Shown here one piece after another: positions 42,309 through 51,056 of a stretch of 64,000 nt of DNA. Position numbers and translations under genes: made by a program. Numbering within the stretch: the stretch's first letter is position 1; each line of letters begins with the position of its first letter. Source of the stretch: Halorubrum coriense DSM 10284 (GTDB taxonomy: Archaea > Halobacteriota > Halobacteria > Halobacteriales > Haloferacaceae); NCBI RefSeq assembly GCF_000337035.1, contig NZ_AOJL01000026.1, forward strand, positions 158,993-222,992, given 5' to 3'. The notes under the pieces were generated by a model. The model had not been told where the DNA came from. It saw only the letters and a program-made list of their open reading frames with translations, and ran no database searches.

Positions 42309-43472
42309 TCAGGCGTCGATCCCAGTCATCCGCGCGATGCCGCGGATGTTGTCCGGCTGGCGGCGGACGAACGGCGTCCGGCTGGAGATCAGCCGAGCGT
42401 TCAGCGCCGCGCCACCGTCAGACTCCCAGGTCGTGTTGGTCACGCCCTGCGCATTGACGATCTGGAAGTAGCGCGGGTCGTTCAGCATCAGGATCAGCGA
42501 GTCGCTGTCCAGCCGCGGCGCCGGCACGACGTTGAGGTAGTCGTACTTCCGCTCGATGCGCTCGGAGACCGGCTCGTCGGTCGCGCTGGTCTCGTAGTCC
42601 TCGCGGTCGTACTCGCCCCACATCGCGCGCGGGACAAGCACCCAGCCACCCACCTCGGAGACGAGCGGGACGTCGTCCTCGTCCTCGACGTCGGTCTGGT
42701 TCTCGACGGCGTCGTGGAGGGTCTTGAAGTCCTCCAGGATGTTGTTCGGGTCGGCGACCCAGCCGCTGGAGCCGGATGCCTGGACGATCTGGTCGATGTC
42801 GCTGTCGAGGCCCTTGACAGAGATGAGCCCGCGCTCAGTCTCGACGTTGCCACCCCAGCCGTCCCAGAGCATGTTCGACTCCGAGCGGTTGAGGGCGCGG
42901 CGGGCTTCGGTCCCGACGCTGTCGTCGAAGTCCTCACCGAACGCCTGGGCGTTCTGGTACTCCCGGGCGTCGATCTGGTACTGGACCTGATGAAGCGGCA
43001 GCGGCACACCGTCCAGTCCGAATCCGGTCATCTCCTGCTCGGACTGGGTCCGCATGTTCATCCCCGTCTCGGCTTCGAGCCGGGTGTTGCTCATCGGGTT
43101 GAAGTAGGCGTACCGCGACAGCGACGAGGACACGCCGAAGCCGGCGCCGATGAGCTGATCGACGAGGGTCGACTCCACGAACTGGCCGTCGAGGACCATA
43201 TCAGTGATCTGGTCCCACGAGTCGACGACGAGCGTCGAGTCCGCGGTCAGCTCTTGGAGGTCACTCTTGTCGCTGGTCGACGTGACGCCGGTCGCCTCGT
43301 CGAGCTTCTTCCAGGTGTCCGGATCGAAGACGGAGTTCGCGCGCAGCTGCGCGAGCGCCTGCTTCCGGACGTCGGGTCGCGGGTTGAACAGCGCGGCCTG
43401 TGCGGTCAGCGGGATGGACGACTCGAACTCCTTGGGCCCTGAAACCGAGGGCTCAGAAACGTTAGTGCTCAT
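42309..43472 (-). CDS. Major capsid protein (HK97-like fold)
   Basis: 387 aa. N-arm, long helix (STLVVDSWDQITDMVLDGQF), and P-domain-like segments (YFNPMSNTRLEAETGMNMRT, LPLHQVQYQIDAREYQNAQA, NRSESNMLWDGW) then YLNVVPAPRLDSDSLILML near the C-terminus, as in the DUF2184/encapsulin-like capsid group. Gene order and size agree. No maturation cleavage site identified. Confidence 0.9.
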   Translation of the reverse strand: MSTNVSEPSVSGPKEFESSIPLTAQAALFNPRPDVRKQALAQLRANSVFDPDTWKKLDEATGVTSTSDKSDLQELTADSTLVVDSWDQITDMVLDGQFVESTLVDQLIGAGFGVSSSLSRYAYFNPMSNTRLEAETGMNMRTQSEQEMTGFGLDGVPLPLHQVQYQIDAREYQNAQAFGEDFDDSVGTEARRALNRSESNMLWDGWGGNVETERGLISVKGLDSDIDQIVQASGSSGWVADPNNILEDFKTLHDAVENQTDVEDEDDVPLVSEVGGWVLVPRAMWGEYDREDYETSATDEPVSERIERKYDYLNVVPAPRLDSDSLILMLNDPRYFQIVNAQGVTNTTWESDGGAALNARLISSRTPFVRRQPDNIRGIARMTGIDA

Positions 43473-43474
43473 GT

Positions 43475-43960
43475 TCAGTAGAATTCGACGACGAGGAGGT
43501 CGTCCTCGTCAGTGCGTTCGATCAGCTCGATGCCACGGCCGACGGGCGTGGTCGGGTCCGTCCCGGCGCCGTCGATGTCGTCGGTGATCAGGCCGTCCGC
43601 GTCGAAGCCGACTTCCGTGTCGGTCGGGTCGGCGGTCGCGTTCGGAGAGACGCGAAGCCGGGCGCGGTCGTAGCGGTGGAAGCCCACCGTCTCGACGTTG
43701 TCGCCGGCGTTGTAGCTCTGGTCGAGCGCGCTGGTGCCGGTGTCGCTGACAGTCATCCCGCCCCGCGGCGGGTTCCGCTGCTCGCGGACGATCCGCTTGG
43801 TGTCCTCGTCGGCGCCGGCCTGTCGGACGTGCCAGTCGCCGTCGGCGTCCTTGTAGACGACGGCTCCGGTGCCGGGGTCGAGGGCCGAGTCGGCCTCGCC
43901 TTCGAGGTAGCTGTTGTCGTTGTGTACCTGCGCCGGGACGCTCTGGTGTTCTGGGATCAT
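43475..43960 (-). CDS. Capsid decoration-type protein
   Basis: 161 aa, beta-rich and acidic (HNDNSYLEGEADSALDPGTG, YKDADGDWHVRQAGADE, GIELIERTDEDDLLVVEFY). Lying between protease/scaffold and capsid genes, it fits a head decoration or stabilisation protein. TGATG-like coupling with the upstream gene. Confidence 0.72.
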   Translation of the reverse strand: MIPEHQSVPAQVHNDNSYLEGEADSALDPGTGAVVYKDADGDWHVRQAGADEDTKRIVREQRNPPRGGMTVSDTGTSALDQSYNAGDNVETVGFHRYDRARLRVSPNATADPTDTEVGFDADGLITDDIDGAGTDPTTPVGRGIELIERTDEDDLLVVEFY

Positions 43961-45468
43961 CAGTTGTCCTCCTTGACGCCAGTCCCGTACTCGTCGACGG
44001 CCGAGTCAGACCCCGCGGTCAGCGACGCCGCGGCGCCGGTGTTCCCCGGCAGGTTCGCCGCGGCCTCGCCGCGGACGCGCTTGAACTCCTTCTCGACCAG
44101 CGTGTCCGCCGAGGCCATGAGGTCCTCGCGGTCCTCCTCCTCGTAGTCGTCGCTCTTCGCGACGATCTCGTCGACCTTCTCCGCCTTCTCGTTCTTCGCC
44201 GTGGCCTGGTCGACCAGCTCATCGGCGTCGTCCTCGGTGACGAAACCCTGCTCTCGCAGCGCGTCACCGAGCTCGTCGACAGTCATGTCGCCGAGCGTCT
44301 GTCCATCCCCGCCGGCGTCGCCGTCGGGGCCGTCCGATCCGTCGTTCGTACCGCCGTTGGTGTCTCCCATGTCTGAGGTCGTGTCCGCACCATCGCCGGA
44401 TTCCGCCGGCTCGTCGTCATCCGCTTCGCCTGCCGTCACCTCGCTCGTCTCATCGATCACGCCGTCCGGCGCGACCGCCACGAACGCGGAGTCGAGGTAG
44501 TACCCGCCGTCGCTCCGCGGAATAGGCTCGGAGACGTCGCCGTCCGCGTGATACCGCAAGAGCGCGAACAGCGTCTGGTCCTCTTCGATCGACTCGTCGA
44601 GGCTGATTCGCGAGCCCGTCGGGTACTCCCCCGGCTCGTACGGTTCGCTCATCCCGATCTCGGGACCAAGCCCGTCGCCGACGTCGGGGTACTCCTCGCC
44701 TGGCGGGTGGATGGAGATCATCCACGGGGCGTCATCGAAGCTCGCGTCCTCGACGTCGACCGACTCGCCGTCGGTGGTCTGGTCAGCGAAGAAGACACCC
44801 CCGCGTCGGTCGCGGGAGTCGATAATGCCGAAGTGTTCGGCTAGCCGCTTGATGAGCCCACGCGTGTCCTCGTCTTCCTCGACGTCGGCGGCAGTGAGTT
44901 CTGAGCCGATGTCTGCCGTCTCGGTCCACGAGGCGAGGGCCTGGTTTGGCCCCCACGTGGCGGTGTTGCTGGGTGAGTCTCCCTTCGAGACCACCGAGAG
45001 GTCGCCGAAGGTGATGTTGACAGCCTTCAGGTCCGCCTCCGCGCCGTCGTAGGACTCGGTGTCGAAGAACGGGTGGACGGAGACCTCGTAGCTGCCGCCC
45101 TGGACGCCGCTGGCGATCGTCTCGTCGTGCGTGACCGCCTCGTAGCCGACGCCCTCGTGGTCGTCTACCCACCCGGCCTTGTCGACCTTGCCGAACGTCT
45201 CGTCGACATCCGGCGGGTACTTCGGCCGACCTTGGTCGTCCTCGGGGTGGTCTTTTGTGAGCGGTTCGCCCGCCTGCGACTCCGCGGCGGCTTGGAGCTC
45301 CTCGTCAGTAAAGAGAACCCGCTGGCCGTCTCGCGTGTGGAGGATGTCGCCGGCGGCGACGGCGATCCCGCCGAAGCGCCACGGCGGACCATCCTCGTCG
45401 CCGTCTGCTGCTGCGGTGAGTCGGTAGGAACGCGCCGACACCCGCAGGTCTTGGTTGTGGTTGTTCAT
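43960..45468 (-). CDS. Prohead protease-DUF7282-scaffold fusion
   Basis: 502 aa. Residues ~1-170 resemble prohead proteases (PLTKDHPEDD; SYEVSVHPFFD; LSVVSKGDSPSN). Residues ~248-333 match a DUF7282 module (PWMISIHPPGE, EIGMSEPYEPGEYPTGSRIS, EDQTLFALLRYHADGD, YYLDSAFVAVAP). The C-terminal ~100 residues are a helical, acidic scaffold-like region (VDELGDALREQGFVTEDDAD ...). Serine-type catalysis is presumed from the family. The DUF7282 insert is unusual in a capsid protein. Confidence 0.82.
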   Translation of the reverse strand: MNNHNQDLRVSARSYRLTAAADGDEDGPPWRFGGIAVAAGDILHTRDGQRVLFTDEELQAAAESQAGEPLTKDHPEDDQGRPKYPPDVDETFGKVDKAGWVDDHEGVGYEAVTHDETIASGVQGGSYEVSVHPFFDTESYDGAEADLKAVNITFGDLSVVSKGDSPSNTATWGPNQALASWTETADIGSELTAADVEEDEDTRGLIKRLAEHFGIIDSRDRRGGVFFADQTTDGESVDVEDASFDDAPWMISIHPPGEEYPDVGDGLGPEIGMSEPYEPGEYPTGSRISLDESIEEDQTLFALLRYHADGDVSEPIPRSDGGYYLDSAFVAVAPDGVIDETSEVTAGEADDDEPAESGDGADTTSDMGDTNGGTNDGSDGPDGDAGGDGQTLGDMTVDELGDALREQGFVTEDDADELVDQATAKNEKAEKVDEIVAKSDDYEEEDREDLMASADTLVEKEFKRVRGEAAANLPGNTGAAASLTAGSDSAVDEYGTGVKEDN

Positions 45469-45552
45469 GTCATGTTGAAGAGGTCAGTCGCCCAGGTCCT
45501 CGCCCCTCACGCTGGTGCGTGGATTCGAACGGGGGTCATCGGCCGGGCGCCG

Positions 45553-46413
45553 CTACAGTTGCTGCACGTCGGTCACCCGCCAGTCACACCGGCAGTGCCC
45601 GTGGACCGGGATCGGGTTCTGGTTTTGCGCCTCCTCAAGCGTCCACGACTGCGCCGAGAGCGCAAGGCAGCGCTCGCACACCCGGTCGTCGCCGGCGTCC
45701 TCGTAGGAGACGTCGACGTCGAGTTGGACGTCGGCCCGGACGCGGTCGTAGGCCGTCAGCTTCGTCGTCGAGTACTGGTTGACGACCCGGCCGCTGGCGG
45801 TCGAGGTGACCTGTGACTTGTAGACCTGAGCGCGCTCGGTGACGTCGGTTATCAGCTGCGTCTTCGAGACCTCGCCGGCGACGCCAGCCGTCACGAGCGA
45901 GCGCGCATCACTGGCGTAGTCGTCCATCCACGACGCGACCCGCTGGCGTGTGTCCTCCTGCGAGAGGTCGATCTGCGTCTGGATGGTATCCTGCTCGACG
46001 ACGTCGTCGACGGGGTTGGGGTCGACGTCGAACCCCCGGAGCTCGCCGTTCGCCTTTCGGACCGCCGTTCGACTGGCATGCTCGAACCAGTCGCGGACCT
46101 TCCGCGCCTCGATTGGGTCGAGGACCTCCGTCTGGATCGCCTGCTGGATCCAGCTGTCGAAGCGCCGGGCCGTCTCCGCCGACGAGAGGTCTGCCCAGCG
46201 CCCGCCGACGCCGTCGCCCAGTCCGAGGGCATCCTCTTCGACGAGTAGCTTCCGGACGTCAGCGTTCAGATGGCCGATCCGGCCACGGAGGAATCGGGCG
46301 AGGGACCGCTGGATAGAGATGGTACTCGTGGGGTCGACACGATTGGGCTCTTCGAGGGCGTAGTCCGCGGCTGTCACTTGGTGGCCGTGGGTATGTGCCC
46401 GGGCACTACTCAT
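45553..46413 (-). CDS. Minor head protein, Mu F/SPP1 gp7-like
   Basis: 286 aa. The C-terminus shows the MuF-type zinc-like pattern (DDRVCERCLALSAQSWTLEE ... PIPVHGHCRCDWRV), with helical arms upstream (LVTAGVAGEVSKTQLITDVT, ERAQVYKSQVTSTASGRVVN). It sits between portal and protease as expected for head morphogenesis proteins. Overlaps the portal stop by 8 nt. The 84-bp gap to the next gene contains no coding sequence. Confidence 0.88.
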   Translation of the reverse strand: MSSARAHTHGHQVTAADYALEEPNRVDPTSTISIQRSLARFLRGRIGHLNADVRKLLVEEDALGLGDGVGGRWADLSSAETARRFDSWIQQAIQTEVLDPIEARKVRDWFEHASRTAVRKANGELRGFDVDPNPVDDVVEQDTIQTQIDLSQEDTRQRVASWMDDYASDARSLVTAGVAGEVSKTQLITDVTERAQVYKSQVTSTASGRVVNQYSTTKLTAYDRVRADVQLDVDVSYEDAGDDRVCERCLALSAQSWTLEEAQNQNPIPVHGHCRCDWRVTDVQQL

Positions 46414-47977
46414 CGTCCACCTCGCCGCCGTCGGCGACGGCCTCCTCGCCGGTGCCGTACTTCGCGGTCATCTCCTCGACGTCGCGAGCGCCGTCGGCCG
46501 CCGCAGATGCCTCCTCAAGGGCGGCCGCGTCATCAGGCGCCTCGTCGAACTCGCTCGGGAGGATGCCGTCCTCGATGTACTCGGCCTGTTGCTGGCGGGT
46601 GAGCATCGCCTCCGGCATCCCGCCGGTCCACTTTTTGAGGGCCTGCGCCCGCGTGTGCTGGATCTCCGCCTGGTCCTTCTGACTCAGCTCGTGTAGCGGC
46701 GTCCACTCCACGGAGTACGATCCGGCGCCGTTCGACGGCGGCGAGACGACGCTGTACTCGATGAGCCGGTCGATCAGCTCACGCACGATCGTCGGCGTCA
46801 CGAACTGCTCGCGACGCTCTTGGATCTTCCCGTACCACTCCTTGAGGTCCTGCGTGGTCGCCCGTTCGCCGGTCTCGTTCCCTTTCAGAACCGACTGCGG
46901 GATCCCCGTCTGGGCGCTGATGGCCTCGACGTTCGGGTCGATCACCGGCTGCGGGTCGATGTCCTCGCCGCCGAGCGACTTGACGTCATCGGCACCGTGC
47001 GTCCGGAGGACGTTTTCGAGCCCGGACTGCCAGCGGGCGAGGTGCTCCCGCATCTTTTCGCCATTATCCTCGACGTCGAACTCCGGCGCGATGTTGATGT
47101 TGATCCCCCACGCCGACGCCCGGTAGGCAAGTTCGCCGGCGCTCCCGAGCGTCTTTTCGATGTCGACGAGGTTGTTGTAGACGGGTTGCTGGCGCGGGAT
47201 GCCACGGACCTCGTCGTCGAGAAGCTGATCCGAGTGGATGTGGATGACGCGCGAGTGATGGACCCACATCGAATCGGGGCCGCCCTCGTCGATGGCGAAC
47301 TCCTCGTCGTTCTCGTCGCTGAGGTCGAGCTCGTAGCGGATGGGTTCGCCCCACCGCCCCGAACCGGGGCCGCCAAGCTTGACCTCCTCAATGGATTCTC
47401 GGGAGTACGGGCGGAGGCCCTGAAGACCAGTCGCGCCATTGACCTCGGCGCCGAAGCCTTCTTTCGGATCGCCATCGCCGACATCGTCCTGCTCGACGTC
47501 GTCGAACTCCAAGACGAGGACTCCGAACGTCCCGATGCCGGCGAGCATGTCCGCCCGACTCGCGTAGCTCCACAGGTCGTGGTCCCGGAGGAGGTCGTCG
47601 ACGTCGCTCTCGAACGCAGTCTCGTTCTCGCCAGCCTCGGCGTCGTCGACGATCCGTGGCGGGTCACGCCACGACGTCATCGACGGAAGGAAGGTCACTG
47701 CGTAGGCATACGGGTTCCGCAGCGCCATCGCGTAGTAGTCCGTCGCCGTCGGATTCGGATCCCAGTCGAAGACGTCGTAGTAGTCGTTGACCCCCTCGGC
47801 GTCGATGTTCTCGCCGAACTGGTTTTGGAGCGCCTCCCGCATCGCCATGTCGACCTGCGCTGCGGCGAGCAGCTCGTCCTCTCGGGCCTGCGCCTCAGCC
47901 TGAGTGTCGCTCGTCGCCTCAGTACCCCTATCGACGTCGCCGGCGTTGATACTCTCAGTGTTGTCTGTGTCAGTCAT
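46406..47977 (-). CDS. Portal protein
   Basis: 523 aa from the ATG at 47977; an earlier GTG at 47986 would overlap the terminase stop. Portal hallmarks include ATDYYAMALRNPYAYAVTFL, VHHSRVIHIHSDQLLDDEVR, NNLVDIEKTLGSAGELAYRA and ISAQTGIPQSVLKGNETGER, as in DUF1073-type portals. It forms the DNA-entry ring of the head. Located directly after terminase. Confidence 0.92.
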   Translation of the reverse strand: MTDTDNTESINAGDVDRGTEATSDTQAEAQAREDELLAAAQVDMAMREALQNQFGENIDAEGVNDYYDVFDWDPNPTATDYYAMALRNPYAYAVTFLPSMTSWRDPPRIVDDAEAGENETAFESDVDDLLRDHDLWSYASRADMLAGIGTFGVLVLEFDDVEQDDVGDGDPKEGFGAEVNGATGLQGLRPYSRESIEEVKLGGPGSGRWGEPIRYELDLSDENDEEFAIDEGGPDSMWVHHSRVIHIHSDQLLDDEVRGIPRQQPVYNNLVDIEKTLGSAGELAYRASAWGININIAPEFDVEDNGEKMREHLARWQSGLENVLRTHGADDVKSLGGEDIDPQPVIDPNVEAISAQTGIPQSVLKGNETGERATTQDLKEWYGKIQERREQFVTPTIVRELIDRLIEYSVVSPPSNGAGSYSVEWTPLHELSQKDQAEIQHTRAQALKKWTGGMPEAMLTRQQQAEYIEDGILPSEFDEAPDDAAALEEASAAADGARDVEEMTAKYGTGEEAVADGGEVDDE

Positions 47978-47982
47978 GATGA

Positions 47983-49320
47983 TCACCAGGTTCCCGAACC
48001 GCCGGCGCCGTCGTCCTCCTCGATATACCGGTCGCCCATGATGGCGTACCGAAGTGCGTCAAGTGCGTGATCTGTCGCCCGGCTCGTCCCGACGTCCTCC
48101 TCTTTGTAGCTCTGGAACTCCTTGATCAGCTCCGTACAGTCCTCGAGGACGATGAGCCCTGGACGGCCATCGACGTCAGTGTCAAGAACGCTCCGCATCT
48201 CGTCGATACCCTCATCGAGGTCCTTCGTCGCGGCGTGGGCCTCGTAGCCAGCGGCCCGGAATTTCTGGATGTGCTCAGGTTCGTGGTCAGAGTAGAGCTC
48301 GCCCGCGGGTTTCTCTTCTCGCAGCATCCACCCCGAACCATCACTCGGATCGATGAGGTGCTCGACTGGCTGCTGACTCTCGTAGTACAGATCGAGAACG
48401 ACGTACTGGTCCGCCGGCGTCTTGCCGATCTCAAGGAGAACGCGCGGGTCTTTGAACCCGTAGTCGTAGCCGTAGAGCCGCCAGCCGCTCCGAATCTCGA
48501 CGTCGTCACGGTTGCGAACGTGCGTCGGCCGGGAGAACGTCGAGTAGACGAGGCCCTCCGCAGCGGCAAAGCCGCCGGCGAGGCCTTGATCTTCCTTCTC
48601 CGTTCCTTCGAACTGCCTGACGAGTTTCTCCTTCTCGGGGAGGAACGGGTTGTTCCGCGAGTCGGCAACGACGTTGATGAGCCGCGTCGGGAGGTCGTCG
48701 TCATCCGGCGTCACCTGACGCTCGACGAAGTCGTAGTACTGGTTGTACCCGTTTCCCGTCGACGTCCAGAGCGTGACGTTCGGTCCATCGCGGGTGCGCT
48801 GCCGGGAGAGCAGCATCCGGTTGAGGTCGAAGATGTCGGTGTGTTCGTAGTGAGCGACCTCGTCACACCAGATGGCGTTGAATTCCCCACCGGCGTACCG
48901 ATTCCAGACGTCGGCGCTTCCAAGGCGGACCACGGAGCCGTTGAACCACGTGATCCGGCGCTCGTTCCGATTGTACTCGGCGACGAACGGCGAGTTCTCG
49001 GGATCACCGCCCTCGTCGGGAACAGTGTTCTCTCCAGGGAGTTCCTCGAAGAAGACCTTGTACGTCGTCGGGCCGCCCTTCTTCGAGTCCGGTGCGATGA
49101 TCAGGTTGTCGGAGCCGGCGACCTCCGTCGCCTTCTCCATGATCCATCGCGAGCCGAGGATCGTCTTCCCCGAGCCGTATCCGCCCCGGAAGTTGACGAC
49201 GTCGTACTCGCCCGACTCCAGCGCAGCGATGGCGTCGAGTTGGGCATCCCAGAACCCCCAGTCGAGGTCGAGGGTGCCGCCCGTCGTGTCGACCGCGATG
49301 CCCTCACTCGTTATCGACAT
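47983..49320 (-). CDS. Terminase large subunit
   Basis: 445 aa from the ATG at 49320. ATPase: Walker A RGGYGSGKT (45-53), Walker B AIWCDE (149-154), coupling motif TSTGNG (186-191). Nuclease (RNase H-like): YGYDYGFKDP with Asp286, then an Asp in LIVLEDCT and a C-terminal DHALDALRYAI. It packages viral DNA. Overlaps the small-subunit-type gene by 17 nt. Confidence 0.95.
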   Translation of the reverse strand: MSITSEGIAVDTTGGTLDLDWGFWDAQLDAIAALESGEYDVVNFRGGYGSGKTILGSRWIMEKATEVAGSDNLIIAPDSKKGGPTTYKVFFEELPGENTVPDEGGDPENSPFVAEYNRNERRITWFNGSVVRLGSADVWNRYAGGEFNAIWCDEVAHYEHTDIFDLNRMLLSRQRTRDGPNVTLWTSTGNGYNQYYDFVERQVTPDDDDLPTRLINVVADSRNNPFLPEKEKLVRQFEGTEKEDQGLAGGFAAAEGLVYSTFSRPTHVRNRDDVEIRSGWRLYGYDYGFKDPRVLLEIGKTPADQYVVLDLYYESQQPVEHLIDPSDGSGWMLREEKPAGELYSDHEPEHIQKFRAAGYEAHAATKDLDEGIDEMRSVLDTDVDGRPGLIVLEDCTELIKEFQSYKEEDVGTSRATDHALDALRYAIMGDRYIEEDDGAGGSGTW

Positions 49321-50017
49321 CGGTGTCCTCCTCGGTGACGCGGTGGTGAGTGATCGACACGTCGAACCCGCCGCTGTGTTCGAGGTCGCCTTCGAGTTCG
49401 ATCTTCTCGGAGTACACGCCAAGCGCGTCGCCCTTCGCTTGGAGGTGCTTCGACTGCTCCTGGCGGGCCATCGCCTGCTGTTTCAGATCGTCGACGTCGC
49501 GTTCGAGGCCAACCATCTCCGTCGTGTACGTTGGCGATCCGTCGATCGCGCGGACCGGGTAGCGTTCCCCGGGCCTCACCTGTGTCCGCTGGTCGTCGTC
49601 GAACCGGATCACGACGTCGCGCTCTTCGGCCCAGTCAGGGCGGCCGGGGTCGCCCGGTTCGACGAGCTCCCACGCCGGCCACGACATCGGGTTCTCCCGG
49701 TCTGCGGGAACAGTATCGGTCTTCGGAACCGTGCGTCGGATGGGCTCGTCATCGGTCGCCTTCGCCTCACTCTCGCGAGCTCGCTTGTACATCCGCTCTT
49801 CCCGCTCGGCGATCTGGAGACGGACGTCGGCGTGTTCCGCCTCGATCTGCTCGATGACCGCCTCCTTCGGCTCCTCGTTGAGGTAGCCCCGGATCGTCGA
49901 TCGTGCGTACGACCCGATCCCCTCCTCTTCGAAGCGGTCCCGGATCTGCTCGACGTCGAGGTTATCGAGATAGTGCCACTTCAGGGCGAGTGTGACACGT
50001 CGGTCGCGGGTGGACAT
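49304..50017 (-). CDS. Terminase small subunit-like protein
   Basis: 237 aa. An N-terminal helix-turn-helix (VTLALKWHYLDNLDVEQIRD, GSYARSTIRGYLNEEPKEAV) would bind the packaging site. A coiled segment (LERDVDDLKQQAMARQEQSK) could drive ring assembly. First gene of the late operon, directly before the large subunit. Assignment by position and HTH. Confidence 0.78.
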   Translation of the reverse strand: MSTRDRRVTLALKWHYLDNLDVEQIRDRFEEEGIGSYARSTIRGYLNEEPKEAVIEQIEAEHADVRLQIAEREERMYKRARESEAKATDDEPIRRTVPKTDTVPADRENPMSWPAWELVEPGDPGRPDWAEERDVVIRFDDDQRTQVRPGERYPVRAIDGSPTYTTEMVGLERDVDDLKQQAMARQEQSKHLQAKGDALGVYSEKIELEGDLEHSGGFDVSITHHRVTEEDTDVDNE

Positions 50018-50026
50018 GGGTGGGAA

Positions 50027-50059
50027 AGCGTTCTACAGCGTTCGGAGCGGATTTATACT
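50027..50059 (-). promoter_or_regulatory. Late-operon promoter with paired repeats
   Basis: The minus strand reads AAGTATAAAT (TATA element at 50051-50060), ~28 nt before an expected start near 50028, 11 nt upstream of the ATG at 50017. Two AGCGTTC repeats (50027-50033, 50037-50043; GAACGCT on the minus strand) spaced 10 bp apart lie at or near the transcription start, a plausible regulator site. This promoter would drive about 21.5 kb of structural genes. Confidence 0.55.
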
Positions 50060-50114
50060 TTAAGTAGGGGCGAGTGCTGGCGACGTCGACGACGACATCG
50101 ACGACGATTGTGTG

Positions 50115-50279
50115 TCACGGCGCCAGACAGATCAGGCAGTTAGGGTCGTCGCACGTCTCGCGGTGAGAGGTCTCCTCTTCGGCGACCGCTTCGATACACG
50201 ACCAGCACTTGTCGCGATACCAGCAGCGGTTGTCCTTATTCTCGACTGGGTTGCCACATCATTCGCACTCGGCAGGCAC
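50115..50279 (-). pseudogene. TGA-interrupted small zinc-finger ORF
   Basis: From a GTG at 50279 the frame reads VPAECE, then TGA (50259-50261), then CGNPVENKDNRCWYRDKCWS and on to a stop at 50115. Cys spacing across the TGA (C-E-*-C-G) looks like one zinc finger in which a sense codon such as TGG became TGA. It begins one base after the stop of the preceding gene. Either a broken gene or a readthrough case; I favour a broken gene. Confidence 0.5.
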
Positions 50280-50280
50280 C

Positions 50281-50451
50281 TCACTCGTCGCCGTCGCCAG
50301 CGTCATCGCCCGTCGCAGCGTTGTACTTCCGTATCTCTGCGGGTTCGACGCCGACCTGCTTCCCGATCGCAGCGACGGCCAGCCGAGCGAGGTCGCTCGT
50401 CGGGATCGCGCCGAGGGCGACTCCCAAGAGCAGGAGTTCGAGGTCAGTCAT
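50281..50451 (-). CDS. Small hydrophobic-start protein
   Basis: 56 aa (MTDLELLLLGVALGAIPTSD ... acidic tail). One N-terminal hydrophobic helix with a charged C-terminus. Overlaps the upstream holin-like gene by 8 nt. Could be part of a lysis or membrane module. Below the usual ORF length cutoff. Confidence 0.62.
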   Translation of the reverse strand: MTDLELLLLGVALGAIPTSDLARLAVAAIGKQVGVEPAEIRKYNAATGDDAGDGDE

Positions 50452-50707
50452 CACGTTGGTCGTCGCGGCCGTCTTCTGGGGAGAGGTCGATGCTGATCGG
50501 GAGGGAGTCGGCAGCGGCCTCCATCAGTTCGCGTTCGATTCCCCAGAGCCGCCCGACTAGCAGGAACACGAGTGCTGTGAAGATGCCATAGTACGGCGGC
50601 GCCACCGCTTCGATGCCCTCGAGCGTGAGCGAAAGCGTGATCGCGAGCCACACGAGGACGAGGGCACCAGCGATGATGCTGGCGAGTGGGCGATGTCCGT
50701 TAGGCAT
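50444..50707 (-). CDS. Two-helix membrane protein, holin candidate
   Basis: 87 aa from the ATG at 50707. Two transmembrane helices (SIIAGALVLVWLAITLSLTL and GIFTALVFLLVGRLW) and a charged C-terminus with ELMEAAADSLP. Small size, topology and position beside the late operon resemble viral holins, but archaeal virus lysis is poorly known. An upstream ATG at 50764 is an alternative start. Confidence 0.6.
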   Translation of the reverse strand: MPNGHRPLASIIAGALVLVWLAITLSLTLEGIEAVAPPYYGIFTALVFLLVGRLWGIERELMEAAADSLPISIDLSPEDGRDDQRDD

Positions 50708-50773
50708 GATGGACTTCGCGAGGCACTGTGCCTCGTGTTGGGGATCGGCGAGCGGTGGCGTCATGAGACATCC

Positions 50774-50905
50774 ATGAGAGACTGGCAGTCACAGGGCTTC
50801 GCAGAGTTGTACGAACACCTGTACTCAGAGCACCGGTTCGGTCGGTACGTTGACGGTCGAAGTAGATATGAGCCGTTCATGATCAGCGGTACTTGCGAAG
50901 ATTAA
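50774..50905 (+). CDS. Short ORF, uncertain
   Basis: 43 aa (MRDWQSQGFAELYEHLYSEH ...). Ordinary amino-acid composition with aromatic residues, divergent from the holin-like gene. No promoter or homologue evident. May be real but not strongly supported. Confidence 0.35.
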   Translation: MRDWQSQGFAELYEHLYSEHRFGRYVDGRSRYEPFMISGTCED

Positions 50906-51056
50906 GCGGGTCGTCCATCGTGTGCCGCGGTGGGATCTGGCTGTAGTCGTAGCATACGAGTGGTCGAGGAGGGTGCCGGCCTCAAGCAGAGATACGGACG
51001 TTGTTTAATTCTTCTTGAGATAAATTTAAATCGGCAGTAAATATGACATATAGTAC

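Noticed and set aside
45520..45560. TTCGAA-type T-arm-like string in the gap after the protease-scaffold gene
   Set aside because: The flanking bases do not pair as a T-stem and no acceptor or anticodon arm can be drawn, so it is not a tRNA.
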